From Streptomyces diastatochromogenes (GTDB lineage Bacteria; Actinomycetota; Actinomycetes; Streptomycetales; Streptomycetaceae), in NCBI RefSeq assembly GCF_002242805.1, contig NZ_MCGQ01000052.1, forward strand, positions 124,001 to 188,000: DNA of 64,000 nucleotides. Reading direction: 5' to 3'. The notes below the pieces were generated by a model. That model had not been told where the DNA came from. It ran no database searches and saw only the letters and a program-made list of their open reading frames with translations. This document shows, one piece after another, positions 47,165 to 55,560 of this stretch (positions are counted from its first letter, which is position 1; the number at the start of each line of letters is the position of its first letter). A program made the position numbers and the translations under genes.

Positions 47165-48193
47165 GTGCCGTCCACCCCCCGCCCGCTGCGCAAGCTGGGC
47201 TTCCTCACCATCGGGCTGTTCGACGCTGCCGACCCGGGCCTGGGCCACGAGTCCACGCTGGAGATCATCGAGCTGGGCGAGCGGCTGGGCTTCGACAGCG
47301 CCTGGGTCCGCCACCGGCACCTCCAGTACGGCATCTCGTCCCCGGTCGCGGTGCTGGCGGCGGCCTCGCAGCGCACCCGGCGCATCGAGCTGGGCACCGC
47401 GGTGATCCCGCTGGGCTGGGAGAACCCGCTGCGCCTCGCCGAGGACCTGGCGACCGTGGACATCCTGTCCGGCGGCCGGCTGAACCCGGGCGTCAGCGTG
47501 GGCCCGCCGATGCACTTCGAGCAGGTCAAGGAGGCCCTGTATCCGGACACCGCCGACGCGGAAGACTTCAGCTACGAGCGGGTGCGCCGACTGCTGGACT
47601 TCGTGCGCGGCAAGCCGGCCACCGACTTCAGCGGGGCGGAGGGCTTCGAAGTGTTCTCCGATGTCGTCCAGCCGCACTCCCCCGGGCTCGGCCGCCGCCT
47701 CTGGTACGGCGGCGGCAGCCTCGGCTCGGCACGCTGGGCGGGCGAACACGGCATGAACTTCCTGACCAGCAGCGTCGTCAAGGCCGAGGATCCGGACGGG
47801 CCGCTGGACTTCGCCGAGATCCAGCTGTCCCACATCCGCGCCTTCCGCGCCCAGCACCCCGACGGGGAGGCGGCCCGCGTCTCCCAGGGCCTGGTGGTGA
47901 TCCCCACCGACTCCGCGAGCCCCGAGCAGCGGGCCAAGTACGAGGAGTACGCGGCCAAGCGCCTCCCCCGGACGGTCTCCCCGCAGGGCCCGGCGCGGCT
48001 GCTCTTCGCCCCGGACCTGGTCGGCACCTCGGACGAACTCGCCGAGCGGCTGCACGCGCACGCCGCGTTCCGCGAGATCGACGAGGTGGCGTTCGCGCTG
48101 CCGTTCACCTTCGGACACGAGGACTACGTGCAGATCCTGACCGACCTGGCGACAAAGCTGGGGCCGGCCCTGGGGTGGCACGCTGCGGGCTGA
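47165..48193 (+). CDS. LLM-class flavin-dependent oxidoreductase
   Basis: 342-residue F420- or FMN-dependent TIM-barrel monooxygenase of the bacterial luciferase-like family. LEIIELGERLGFDSAWVRHRH, IELGTAVIPLGWENPLRLAEDLATVDILSGGRLNPGVSVG and RLWYGGGSLGSARWAGEHGMNF are diagnostic. GTG 47165 with GGAGGAG 5 bases upstream is preferred over ATG 47153, which lies within that site. It converges on a TauD-type dioxygenase with 7 bp between stops. Both families occur in alkylsulfonate use, but no transporter is present here, so that link is weak. Confidence 0.9.
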   Translation: MPSTPRPLRKLGFLTIGLFDAADPGLGHESTLEIIELGERLGFDSAWVRHRHLQYGISSPVAVLAAASQRTRRIELGTAVIPLGWENPLRLAEDLATVDILSGGRLNPGVSVGPPMHFEQVKEALYPDTADAEDFSYERVRRLLDFVRGKPATDFSGAEGFEVFSDVVQPHSPGLGRRLWYGGGSLGSARWAGEHGMNFLTSSVVKAEDPDGPLDFAEIQLSHIRAFRAQHPDGEAARVSQGLVVIPTDSASPEQRAKYEEYAAKRLPRTVSPQGPARLLFAPDLVGTSDELAERLHAHAAFREIDEVAFALPFTFGHEDYVQILTDLATKLGPALGWHAAG

Positions 48194-48200
48194 GGCCGAC

Positions 48201-49175
48201 TCACCAGCGGCCCGGCTCCGTACCGGTGACCGGCTCGGACGGCTTGCCGTCCACGCCCACCGGTACGTCACCGGCGAGCATCACCCGGTGCATGATCCGG
48301 GACGAGCCGACGTGGGCGTGGTCGCTCGGGGCCAGGTGGATGGTGGCACGGTTGTCCCAGAAGGCCACGCTGCCCGGCTCCCAGCGGAAGCGGACCGTGT
48401 ACTCGGGGCGGACCGCCTGTTCCACGAGCATCTCCAGGATCGCCGTGCTCTCCGGACGTGAGAGGCCGACGATCTCCTCCAGGTAGTAGCCGTTGACGAA
48501 CAGCACCCGTTCCCCCGTCTCCGGGTGCACCCGCACCAGGGGGTGCTCGGAGACGACCTGGTGGTCCAGGAGGTGGCGGACGTACGGGTCGTCGCCTGGC
48601 CGGGGCTGGTAGCCCACGCCGAGCCGGTGCTCGGCGCGCAGCCCGTCCACGAAGGCGCGGACCGGCGCCGACAGCCCGGCGTAGGCGGCGGCCAGATTGG
48701 CCCAGGTGGTGTCTCCGCCGTAGGGCGGAACGGTCTCGGCGCGCAGGACGGTCGCGGCCGGCGGGTCGACCCGGGCTCCGTGGTCGCAGTGCCAGCCGCG
48801 CAGCAGGGTGTGCCGACGCCGGTGCAGCCACTCGTCGCGCTCCATGCCGTACCCTCCGGCCAGTTCCAGCCGGTCGGCGGTCGTCTCGATCGCGGGGAAG
48901 TCCGGCGGGGAGTGCGGACCGCGGCGCGGCAGCACGACCGGCTCGCCGAAGCGGCGGGCGAAGGCGATGTGCGCGGCGTGGTCCAGCTCCTGACCGCGGA
49001 AGAACACCACCTTCCAGCGCAGCACGGCCTGCCGGATCAGGGCCACCACGGCGTCGTCCAGCCGCCCGGCGAGATCGACGCCGGTGATCTCGGCTCCGAT
49101 GTACCCGGCGACCGGCTTCACCTCCACGCCGTCGACCCGCTCGGTCTGCTCCGCAGTGGCCCTGTGCGTCGTCAT
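48201..49175 (-). CDS. TauD/TfdA-family Fe(II)/2-oxoglutarate dioxygenase
   Basis: 324 residues. VVFFRGQELDHAAHIAFARRFGEP is the TauD N-terminal signature. The iron ligands are His and Asp in WHCDHG and the distal His in HRVMLAG region (SSRIMHRVM), with Arg for 2-oxoglutarate nearby; WDNRATIHLAP is also conserved. Members hydroxylate taurine, aryloxyalkanoates or natural-product intermediates. The gene stands between the LLM oxidoreductase and the GH32 gene and lies 55 bp downstream of the latter's stop region on the opposite reading order. Substrate not assigned. Confidence 0.9.
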   Translation of the reverse strand: MTTHRATAEQTERVDGVEVKPVAGYIGAEITGVDLAGRLDDAVVALIRQAVLRWKVVFFRGQELDHAAHIAFARRFGEPVVLPRRGPHSPPDFPAIETTADRLELAGGYGMERDEWLHRRRHTLLRGWHCDHGARVDPPAATVLRAETVPPYGGDTTWANLAAAYAGLSAPVRAFVDGLRAEHRLGVGYQPRPGDDPYVRHLLDHQVVSEHPLVRVHPETGERVLFVNGYYLEEIVGLSRPESTAILEMLVEQAVRPEYTVRFRWEPGSVAFWDNRATIHLAPSDHAHVGSSRIMHRVMLAGDVPVGVDGKPSEPVTGTEPGRW

Positions 49176-49230
49176 GCGCGCTCCGATGTTCGTCGGTACC
49201 GGTTCCCCGCAGATCGTGACATCCCGGCCC

Positions 49231-50787
49231 TCACACGGTGAACTCCCGGATGACCGTGTTCCGGAAGACAGCCGTACCGCCGGCCGAGAACAGCGCCAGC
49301 CGATCGTCCACCAGGTACGGGAACACCTCGCTGGAGTGCACGTACCGGCCGTCGTCCACGAACATCTCGACAGAGGTGCGGTCCACGAGGATGCGCAGCT
49401 TGACCCGGCCGGCGTTCGGGTCGAAGGGGCTGCGGCTCTCCTGCCGGTTGCCGCTGGTGTCGGGGTTGACGGTGCCGCGCCGGTTGAGGAAGGCGTAGTC
49501 GCCCCAGACCCCGGCGTCGATGTGCCGTCCGCCGTCCGGGGAGCGGCGCAACTGAATCCCCGCGCCGGTGAGTTGGGACCAGGAGATCTCCGTGGTCAGC
49601 TCGTAGGAGATACCGGTGTAGTCGAGGAGGCGGGTGCCGTCGACGGTGAGGTCGCCGAGGTGCACCGTGCGGGAGACGTACGAGTCGAGGGCGGTAACCG
49701 GCCGGGAGGCGAGGTAGTAGCCGCCGGAGGCGGACTTCTTGAGGGTGATCTCGCGGACGACGGAGTCGGTGCCGTTGAAACCGTCGGCGTCGATGGTGGG
49801 GGTGGTGTGGGCGTAGGCCCAGTCGTTGAGCCAGCCGAGGGCGTAGCGCGCGGTGGGGTCCACCGATCCCGCCGTGTCCCGTTTCTCGAAGGTGACCGCC
49901 CCGTACCAGTCCCAGCCGTGGTCGAGCCACTGCGGATCGGCCGCGTCGGCCGTGAACGCGCCGCCGTCGAAGGAACCGGTCCAGTACGCGTACGTGTTGG
50001 GCTGCCCGGAGCCGGTGCCGTCCGCGCTCACGCCCAGCACCCACTTGCCGGTGCCGTCGTCGGCGGTGATCCGGAAGAGGTCGGGGCATTCAAGGACGCC
50101 GATGCCGTCCTTGGCGAAACCGCCCGTGTACGTCCAGGACTTGAGGTCCGCCGAGTGATAGAAGCCGATCTTGTTGTGCTCGGCCAGGGCCATCACCCAG
50201 CGGTCGCGGTCCTCGTCCCGGATGACCTTGGGGTCGCGGAAGTCGGCACCCGTGCCCGGACTCGGCAGCACGGGATCGGTGCCGTGGTTCGTGAAGGTGC
50301 GGCCGCCGTCGGTCGAGTAGTACAGGAACTGGGCCTGGTGGTCGGTGCCGCCGCCGGGTGACATCGTGACGACGGCGACCACCGCACCCGCGCCGAAGCC
50401 CGCCGTGTCGCCGCTGTCGACCACGGCCGAGCCCGACCACACATCGCCGTTGACCGTGGTGTCCTTCGGCACGGCGACGCCCCGGTCGGTGAAGGAGACC
50501 AGGTCGGTGCTGGTGGCCAGGCGCCAGGCGGTGCCCACCTCGCCGCCCGCGAGGTAGTCGGCGTTGTAGAGGTAGTAGTAGTGGTACTCGCCGTCGATCC
50601 AGACCGGGCGCTGTGGGTCGTTCTTCCACTGGTCGGGGACCGTGAAGTGGTAGCCGGCGCGGTAACTGACGCAGGTGCGGACCGGTTTGGAGTTCGGTTT
50701 CGCCTGGGCGGGGCCCGTGGGCAGCAGCGCAGCGCCGGCTCCGGCGGCGGATCCGGCGAACAGGGCTCTTCTGGTCAGACCACGCAT
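49231..50787 (-). CDS. Tat-exported GH32 fructan hydrolase
   Basis: 518 residues from ATG 50787 with GAGGGG upstream. TRRALFAGSAAGAGAALL is a twin-arginine signal; cleavage is near AQA-K. The propeller shows YHFTVPDQWKNDPQRPVW, a variant of the WMNDPNG box keeping the nucleophile Asp, then DFRDPKVI (RDP motif) and LECPDLFRI with the acid/base Glu. The C-terminal beta-sandwich has RILVDRTSVEMFVDDG. It likely cleaves levan or inulin outside the cell, supplying the ABC importer encoded divergently. Its promoter contains an operator between -35 and -10. Confidence 0.92.
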   Translation of the reverse strand: MRGLTRRALFAGSAAGAGAALLPTGPAQAKPNSKPVRTCVSYRAGYHFTVPDQWKNDPQRPVWIDGEYHYYYLYNADYLAGGEVGTAWRLATSTDLVSFTDRGVAVPKDTTVNGDVWSGSAVVDSGDTAGFGAGAVVAVVTMSPGGGTDHQAQFLYYSTDGGRTFTNHGTDPVLPSPGTGADFRDPKVIRDEDRDRWVMALAEHNKIGFYHSADLKSWTYTGGFAKDGIGVLECPDLFRITADDGTGKWVLGVSADGTGSGQPNTYAYWTGSFDGGAFTADAADPQWLDHGWDWYGAVTFEKRDTAGSVDPTARYALGWLNDWAYAHTTPTIDADGFNGTDSVVREITLKKSASGGYYLASRPVTALDSYVSRTVHLGDLTVDGTRLLDYTGISYELTTEISWSQLTGAGIQLRRSPDGGRHIDAGVWGDYAFLNRRGTVNPDTSGNRQESRSPFDPNAGRVKLRILVDRTSVEMFVDDGRYVHSSEVFPYLVDDRLALFSAGGTAVFRNTVIREFTV

Positions 50788-50825
50788 CACGCATTGCCCC
50801 TCTCGTGACGAATCATGAGACCAGG

Positions 50826-50853
50826 ACTGTAGACCTAACTCGTTAAAGGTCAA
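50826..50853 (-). promoter_or_regulatory. GH32 promoter with operator in the spacer
   Basis: On the minus strand TTGACC (50853-50848) and TACAGT (50831-50826) are 16 bases apart. The near-palindrome TAACTCGTTA (50836-50845) fills the spacer, so a bound LacI repressor would block RNA polymerase. It shares the ACGAGTTAGG core with the second site at 50916-50929. Confidence 0.75.
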
Positions 50854-50866
50854 GCGTTCCCGCGCC

Positions 50867-50929
50867 TTGACAGGGACGTAACCGGCTTCTCATCATCTGG
50901 GGCATCAAACCTTTACTAACACGAGTTAG
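50867..50929 (+). promoter_or_regulatory. promoter and operator of the fructan ABC operon
   Basis: TTGACA (50867-50872) and CATCAT (50891-50896) are 18 bases apart. CTAAC-ACGA-GTTAG (50916-50929) is a 5-bp inverted repeat about 20 bases after the -10 and 9 bases before the binding-protein start. The LacI gene at 55523-56605 is the expected regulator of both sites. Confidence 0.75.
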
Positions 50930-50937
50930 GCACATGG

Positions 50938-52347
50938 ATGACCGACTCGCACCTCTCCCGCCGCACGATGCTGCGGTACGGGGCCTACGGCGCGGGGGCC
51001 GCCGCGCTGGCCGGTACCGCCGCGAGCTGGGACCGGCTCACCGGGGCCGACATCCCGGGCCGTGACGACGGCTCCCTCGTCGTCGCCACCCTGGGTTCCG
51101 CGTTCTCCCCGGACGGGGTCCGCGCCCTCGTCGAGGGCTTCCAGAAGCTGCACCCCGACATCAAGGTCCGGGTCAACGCGGTCCAGGCCGTCGACTGGTC
51201 GGACTTCTTCGCGAAGATCCTCACCCAGATCGCGGCGGGCACCGCGCCCGACCTGGTCTATGTGGCCACCGAGGGCGTGCAGTTGTTCGCCCGGCGCCTC
51301 GGTGTCCCGCTGGACCGCTGGGTGAAACGGGACGCGGCGGAGCTGAGGGAGTACTTCGCCGATGTCCACCCCTCGCTGGTCGAGTCGATGATGTACGAGG
51401 GCAGCCTGTACCAGCTGCCGATCGAGTTCAACGCGGCCGACATGTACCTCAACACGCAGGTGCTGAAGCGGGCGGGCGCCGACTTCCCGGCGGACGACTG
51501 GACCCGCGACGACTTCACCGACCTGCTGCGCCGGATGAAGAAGGCCAGCGACTCCCACTTCACGCCCTACTTCTGGACCAACCGGCTGTGGGGCGGCGTG
51601 GTGCCCTGGCTGTTCGCCAACGGCACCAACCTGCTGGCCGAGTCCAAGGCGCCCGGCGGCAGCTGGCTGTGGGACTCCTTCTATCCGGCGGCGCAACGGC
51701 AGGGGCGCGGGGGCGGTTTCCGCTGGACGACCCCGCAGGCCACCGCCGACCGGGTGACGGAGGCGTACGACTACCTGGCCCAGCTGATCCAGGAGGACCT
51801 GTGCACCCGCCCCGAGGGCGGCAACGGCCAGAACCTGATCGGGGTGTTCTCCACCGGCCGGGTCGGGGTCACGCCCGCCGGCGGCTTCTGGGCCGGCGGT
51901 CTGCACCTCGCGGGCATGCGGGACGACGGCTTCGACGTGCAGTACTTCCCCCGCTGGCGCACCCAGCGCCACCAGTTCGGCGCGGCGGGCTACGCGCTGC
52001 TGCGCACCTCGAAGAAGCAGGACGCGGCCTGGGAGTTCATCAAGTACTCCGCCCGCCGGGACACCCTGACGCGGCTGTTCACGACGAACCAGACGACCCC
52101 GGCGCGCCGTTCGATGCTGACCGACGCCCGCTACCGGGAGACCGGCCCGGCGCACTGGCGGGTCTTCTACGACACCGTCGACAAGTTCCCCGACACCGGG
52201 CCCATACCGGCCCCGCCACAGGTCGCCGAGGTCACACAGGTGCTGCTCAAGCACACCGGGACGGCCCTGGCGAGCCCGCGCTCGGTCGGGCCCGCGCTGC
52301 GCCGGATGCAGGGCGATCTGGAGAAGGCCATGGAGCGTGACGTATGA
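50938..52347 (+). CDS. Tat-exported sugar-binding protein of a fructan/oligosaccharide ABC importer
   Basis: 469 residues. SRRTMLRYGAYGAGAAALAG is a twin-arginine signal; there is no clear lipobox Cys. The mature part is an extracellular solute-binding protein family 1 fold: LVEGFQKLHPDIKVRVNAVQ, IAAGTAPDLVYVATEG, YQLPIEFNAADMYLNTQVLKRAG and WEFIKYSARRDTLTRLF are the expected landmarks. Substrate is inferred as fructo-oligosaccharide from the two GH32 neighbours. ATG 50938 lies just after the operator. Its stop overlaps the next start (ATGA). Confidence 0.9.
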   Translation: MTDSHLSRRTMLRYGAYGAGAAALAGTAASWDRLTGADIPGRDDGSLVVATLGSAFSPDGVRALVEGFQKLHPDIKVRVNAVQAVDWSDFFAKILTQIAAGTAPDLVYVATEGVQLFARRLGVPLDRWVKRDAAELREYFADVHPSLVESMMYEGSLYQLPIEFNAADMYLNTQVLKRAGADFPADDWTRDDFTDLLRRMKKASDSHFTPYFWTNRLWGGVVPWLFANGTNLLAESKAPGGSWLWDSFYPAAQRQGRGGGFRWTTPQATADRVTEAYDYLAQLIQEDLCTRPEGGNGQNLIGVFSTGRVGVTPAGGFWAGGLHLAGMRDDGFDVQYFPRWRTQRHQFGAAGYALLRTSKKQDAAWEFIKYSARRDTLTRLFTTNQTTPARRSMLTDARYRETGPAHWRVFYDTVDKFPDTGPIPAPPQVAEVTQVLLKHTGTALASPRSVGPALRRMQGDLEKAMERDV

Positions 52348-53294
52348 CGAACACCCAGATTCCCACCGTACGGCCACGGGCCGTGACCCCGCCCGCGACG
52401 GCGGCCCGGCCCTCGGCGCGGGAGCGGGGGACGCGGCTGCTCGCCGCGCTGTTCCTGGCGCCGACGGTGGTCGGCATCGTGGTCTTCACGGTCGTACCGA
52501 TCATCGGCTCGGTCGTGCTGAGCCTCTTCCACTGGAACGTGATCGACTCCCCCGGTTTCGCCGGAACGGCCAACTACCGTGAGGTGTTCACCGATTCGAC
52601 CGTGTTGGTCTCCTTCCGCAACACGCTCGTCTTCATGGTCTTCGCGGTCGCCGCGCAGCTTCTGATCGCTCTGGTGCTCGCGCTCACTCTGAACGGGCGG
52701 ATGCCGATCTGGCTGCGCTCGGTGTTCCGTTCGGCGTTCTTCTTCCCGCTGGTGCTGTCGGCCGCCTCCATATCGGTCGTGATGAAGTACCTGTTCAACC
52801 AGGACTTCGGCGTGATCAATTGGCTGATCGGGTTGTTCGGGATCGCTCCCGTGCCATGGCTGACGTCCGAGCACGGCGCGATGGCGACGGTGATCATCGT
52901 GTACGTGTGGCAGCAGTTCGGTTTCTCGTTCCTGTTGTTCGTGGGCGGGCTGAACAACATTCCGAAGGAGATCCACGAGGCCGCCGCCCTCGACGGCGCG
53001 ACCGGTCTGCGCAAACACCTGTCCATCACGCTGCCGCTGCTCTCGCCGACGCTGCTGGTGGCCTCGGTGGTCGGCATCATCAACGCGCTCCAGGTCTTCG
53101 AGCAGCCGTACGTGCTGACCGACGGCGGTCCCGGCGACTCCACCCGCACCGTGGTGATGGTCATCTACGAGAAGGCCTTCGAGCAGCTGCGCTTCGGCGA
53201 GGCGTCCGCGGTGGGCGTGCTGCTGTTCGTGCTGATCATGGCGGTGACCGCCGTCCAGTTCCGGCTCAGCCGGCGTTTCGTCCACTACCAGTGA
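52344..53294 (+). CDS. ABC sugar transporter permease, MalF type
   Basis: 316 residues with six predicted membrane segments after a ~30-residue cytoplasmic start. The EAA loop is IPKEIHEAAALDGATGLRKHLSITLPLLSPT, which contacts the ATPase. YRxVF-type NYREVFTDSTVLVSFRNTLVF is typical of the MalF group. ATG 52344 overlaps the binding-protein stop by 4 bases, and its own stop overlaps the next start. No ATPase gene is in the operon, so a shared MsiK-like ATPase is expected, as in other streptomycete sugar importers. Confidence 0.93.
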   Translation: MTNTQIPTVRPRAVTPPATAARPSARERGTRLLAALFLAPTVVGIVVFTVVPIIGSVVLSLFHWNVIDSPGFAGTANYREVFTDSTVLVSFRNTLVFMVFAVAAQLLIALVLALTLNGRMPIWLRSVFRSAFFFPLVLSAASISVVMKYLFNQDFGVINWLIGLFGIAPVPWLTSEHGAMATVIIVYVWQQFGFSFLLFVGGLNNIPKEIHEAAALDGATGLRKHLSITLPLLSPTLLVASVVGIINALQVFEQPYVLTDGGPGDSTRTVVMVIYEKAFEQLRFGEASAVGVLLFVLIMAVTAVQFRLSRRFVHYQ

Positions 53295-54163
53295 GCCGGG
53301 TGAGTCCCTTGAGCCAAGCAACCCTGTCCCTCAGCCGTGCCCGGTACTCGCTCGGGCCGTGGGCGCGGATCGCCGGACTGACCGTGTGCGCGCTGCTGAC
53401 CCTCGGCCCGGTCATCTGGACCGTCTCGACCTCGCTGCGCACTCCGGCGGACTCGTTCAACCTGCCGCCGCAGATCGTCCCGACCCATCCGAGCACCGCC
53501 GCCTATCACGGGGTGTTCGACCAGATCGACGTCTGGCTGCTCGCGCTCAACTCGACCCTGGTGACCGCTTTGATCGCGGTCGGTCAGATGGTCACCGCGG
53601 GTCTTGCGGGTTACGCGTTCGCCCGGCTCGACTTCCGTTTCAAGCGGCCGCTGTTCGGTCTGGTCCTGGCGACCATGATGGTCCCCCTGCAGGTCACGAT
53701 CGTCCCGGTGTTCCTGGTGCTCAAGTCGATGAGTCTGACCGACACGCTGCTGGGTCTGATCATTCCGGCGTTCCCGACCGCGTTCGGCACCTTCCTGATG
53801 CGCCAGTACTTCCTGGGCATGCCGAAGGACCTCGGCGAGGCGGCGATGCTGGACGGCGCCGGGCCCTGGCGGATCTTCCGGTCGGTGTACGCCCCGCTTG
53901 CCACTCCGGGCCTGGCGATCGTCGGCGTCCTGGCCTTCAACTACCACTGGAACGAGTTCTTCCGCCCGCTGATCCTGGAGACCTCCGGCCAGAACTACAC
54001 GTTGCCGCTGGGTCTGGTCTCCCTCCAGGGCAACCTCGGCACCGGCTCCATCTCGGTGGTCCTCGCCGGTGTCGTCCTCTCGATGCTCCCCGCCGTCGGC
54101 GTGTTCCTCGTCGGCCAGCGCCCTCTTCGCGAGGGCATCACCTCCGCAGGAGTCAACCGTTGA
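53291..54163 (+). CDS. ABC sugar transporter permease, MalG type
   Basis: 290 residues, six membrane segments. FNLPPQIVPTHPSTAAYHGVF and NSTLVTALIAVGQMVTAGLAGYAFARLDF are typical MalG-type stretches, and the EAA loop is MPKDLGEAAMLDGAGPWRIFRSVYAPLATPG. GTG 53291 lies inside the preceding stop (GTGA). The following GH32 gene starts with TTG inside this gene's stop region (TTGA). It forms the membrane channel with the MalF-type partner. Confidence 0.93.
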   Translation: MSRVSPLSQATLSLSRARYSLGPWARIAGLTVCALLTLGPVIWTVSTSLRTPADSFNLPPQIVPTHPSTAAYHGVFDQIDVWLLALNSTLVTALIAVGQMVTAGLAGYAFARLDFRFKRPLFGLVLATMMVPLQVTIVPVFLVLKSMSLTDTLLGLIIPAFPTAFGTFLMRQYFLGMPKDLGEAAMLDGAGPWRIFRSVYAPLATPGLAIVGVLAFNYHWNEFFRPLILETSGQNYTLPLGLVSLQGNLGTGSISVVLAGVVLSMLPAVGVFLVGQRPLREGITSAGVNR

Positions 54164-55560
54164 GCCTCGCCGCTCCCGCCCCGGACCCGCACGCCCCACG
54201 CTTCCGGGTCCGCCCGCCCGCCAACTGGATCAACGACCCCAACGGCCCCTTCCGTTGGCGCGGCCGGCACCATCTCTTCTACCAGCACAACCCGGCAGCA
54301 CCGGTCCACGCGAACGTCCACTGGGGCCATGTCTCCAGCGCCGACCTGGTCCACTGGGAGCACCACCCCATCGCCCTCACCCCGACACCCGGCGGCCCGG
54401 ACGAGGCCGGCTGCTGGTCGGGGTGCGTGGTCGACGACGCGGGCACCCCCACCGCCGTCTACACCGGCGTGGACCACACCCACACCGGTCTCGGCACGAT
54501 CTGCCTGGCCCGGGCGGCGGACCCGCACGACGACCGGCTCCTGCGGTGGCGGCCGCTGCCGACCCCCGTGGTGGCGGGACCGCCCGCCGGACACGACGTG
54601 GTGATGTTCCGCGACCCCTTCGTCTTCCGGCACGCCGGCCGGCGCTGGGCCCTCGTCGGCGCGGGACACGCCGACGGCACCCCGTCCGTCCTGCTCTACG
54701 ACTGCGACGAGCTGACCGAGTGGCGCTTCGCCGGAGTGCTGCTGGACGGCGATGACCCCGTGGCCGCCGCCGCGTTCGGCGACAAGGCGGTCGGCTGGGA
54801 GTGCCCGCAGCTGTACGAGACACAAGGCGGCGAGCACGTCCTGGTGGTGTCCCTGTGGGACGGGAAGCCCTGCGGCACCGGGTATCTGACGGGACGTCTG
54901 GAGACCTCGGAGGATGGCGGGTTGCGGCTCGCGGCGCGCACCGGCGGCAGGCTCGACCACGGCCGGGACTTCTACGCCCCCGCGGTCCTCCAGGAGCCCG
55001 GTCGCGCCCTGATGTGGGGATGGTCGTGGGAGGCACGGGACGACTCGGCCGTGCGGGAGGCGGGGTGGGCCGGTGTGCTCACCGCGCCCAGAATGGTCGA
55101 CGTCCACCCGGACGGATCGCTGCGCGTCACCCCGGCCCCGGAGCTGGAACTCCTGCGCGCCAAGCGGCCGTTCGCGAGCGGGCCGGGCCGGGCGCCGCTT
55201 CCGGTGTCGTACGACCTGACGGTGACCGCCCACGACCGCACGACCGTCACGCTGCTGCGGGCGGCGGACCGTGCGCTCACGATCCTGCTGGATCCGGAGG
55301 CGGGCATAGTCGTCCTGGACCGGAGTGGCTGGCCCCGGGAGGGCGCCGAGGGCTCCGCCCCGATCGCAGTGGACGTCCCGCCCGGCGCGCGCCTCGCGGT
55401 CCGTGTACTCGTGGACGGTTCGCTCCTCGAACTGTTCGTCGAGGACCGGGCGACGGTGACCGAGCGGGTGTACCGCGGCCCGGAGGACGTCGCCGATCTG
55501 CTGGTCGAGGGGAATGCCGAGGTCAGCGCGTGGGAGCAGGTCCCACCGAGGCGCGGCTGA
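54160..55560 (+). CDS. intracellular GH32 beta-fructosidase
   Basis: 466 residues, no signal peptide. The canonical GH32 boxes are present: NWINDPNGPF with nucleophile Asp, FRDPFVF, and WECPQLYE with acid/base Glu; the C-terminal sandwich contains RVLVDGSLLELFVED. It should hydrolyse imported fructo-oligosaccharides or sucrose to free sugars. The TTG at 54160 is well supported: AGGAG lies 7 bases upstream and the start overlaps the permease stop by 4 bases. The last 38 bases overlap the 3-prime end of the convergent LacI gene. Confidence 0.93.
   Translation: MSLAAPAPDPHAPRFRVRPPANWINDPNGPFRWRGRHHLFYQHNPAAPVHANVHWGHVSSADLVHWEHHPIALTPTPGGPDEAGCWSGCVVDDAGTPTAVYTGVDHTHTGLGTICLARAADPHDDRLLRWRPLPTPVVAGPPAGHDVVMFRDPFVFRHAGRRWALVGAGHADGTPSVLLYDCDELTEWRFAGVLLDGDDPVAAAAFGDKAVGWECPQLYETQGGEHVLVVSLWDGKPCGTGYLTGRLETSEDGGLRLAARTGGRLDHGRDFYAPAVLQEPGRALMWGWSWEARDDSAVREAGWAGVLTAPRMVDVHPDGSLRVTPAPELELLRAKRPFASGPGRAPLPVSYDLTVTAHDRTTVTLLRAADRALTILLDPEAGIVVLDRSGWPREGAEGSAPIAVDVPPGARLAVRVLVDGSLLELFVEDRATVTERVYRGPEDVADLLVEGNAEVSAWEQVPPRRG

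Noticed and set aside
47165..49175. alkanesulfonate utilisation cluster (SsuD plus TauD)
   Set aside because: Both enzyme superfamilies are broad, the genes are convergent rather than co-transcribed, and no sulfonate transporter is nearby.
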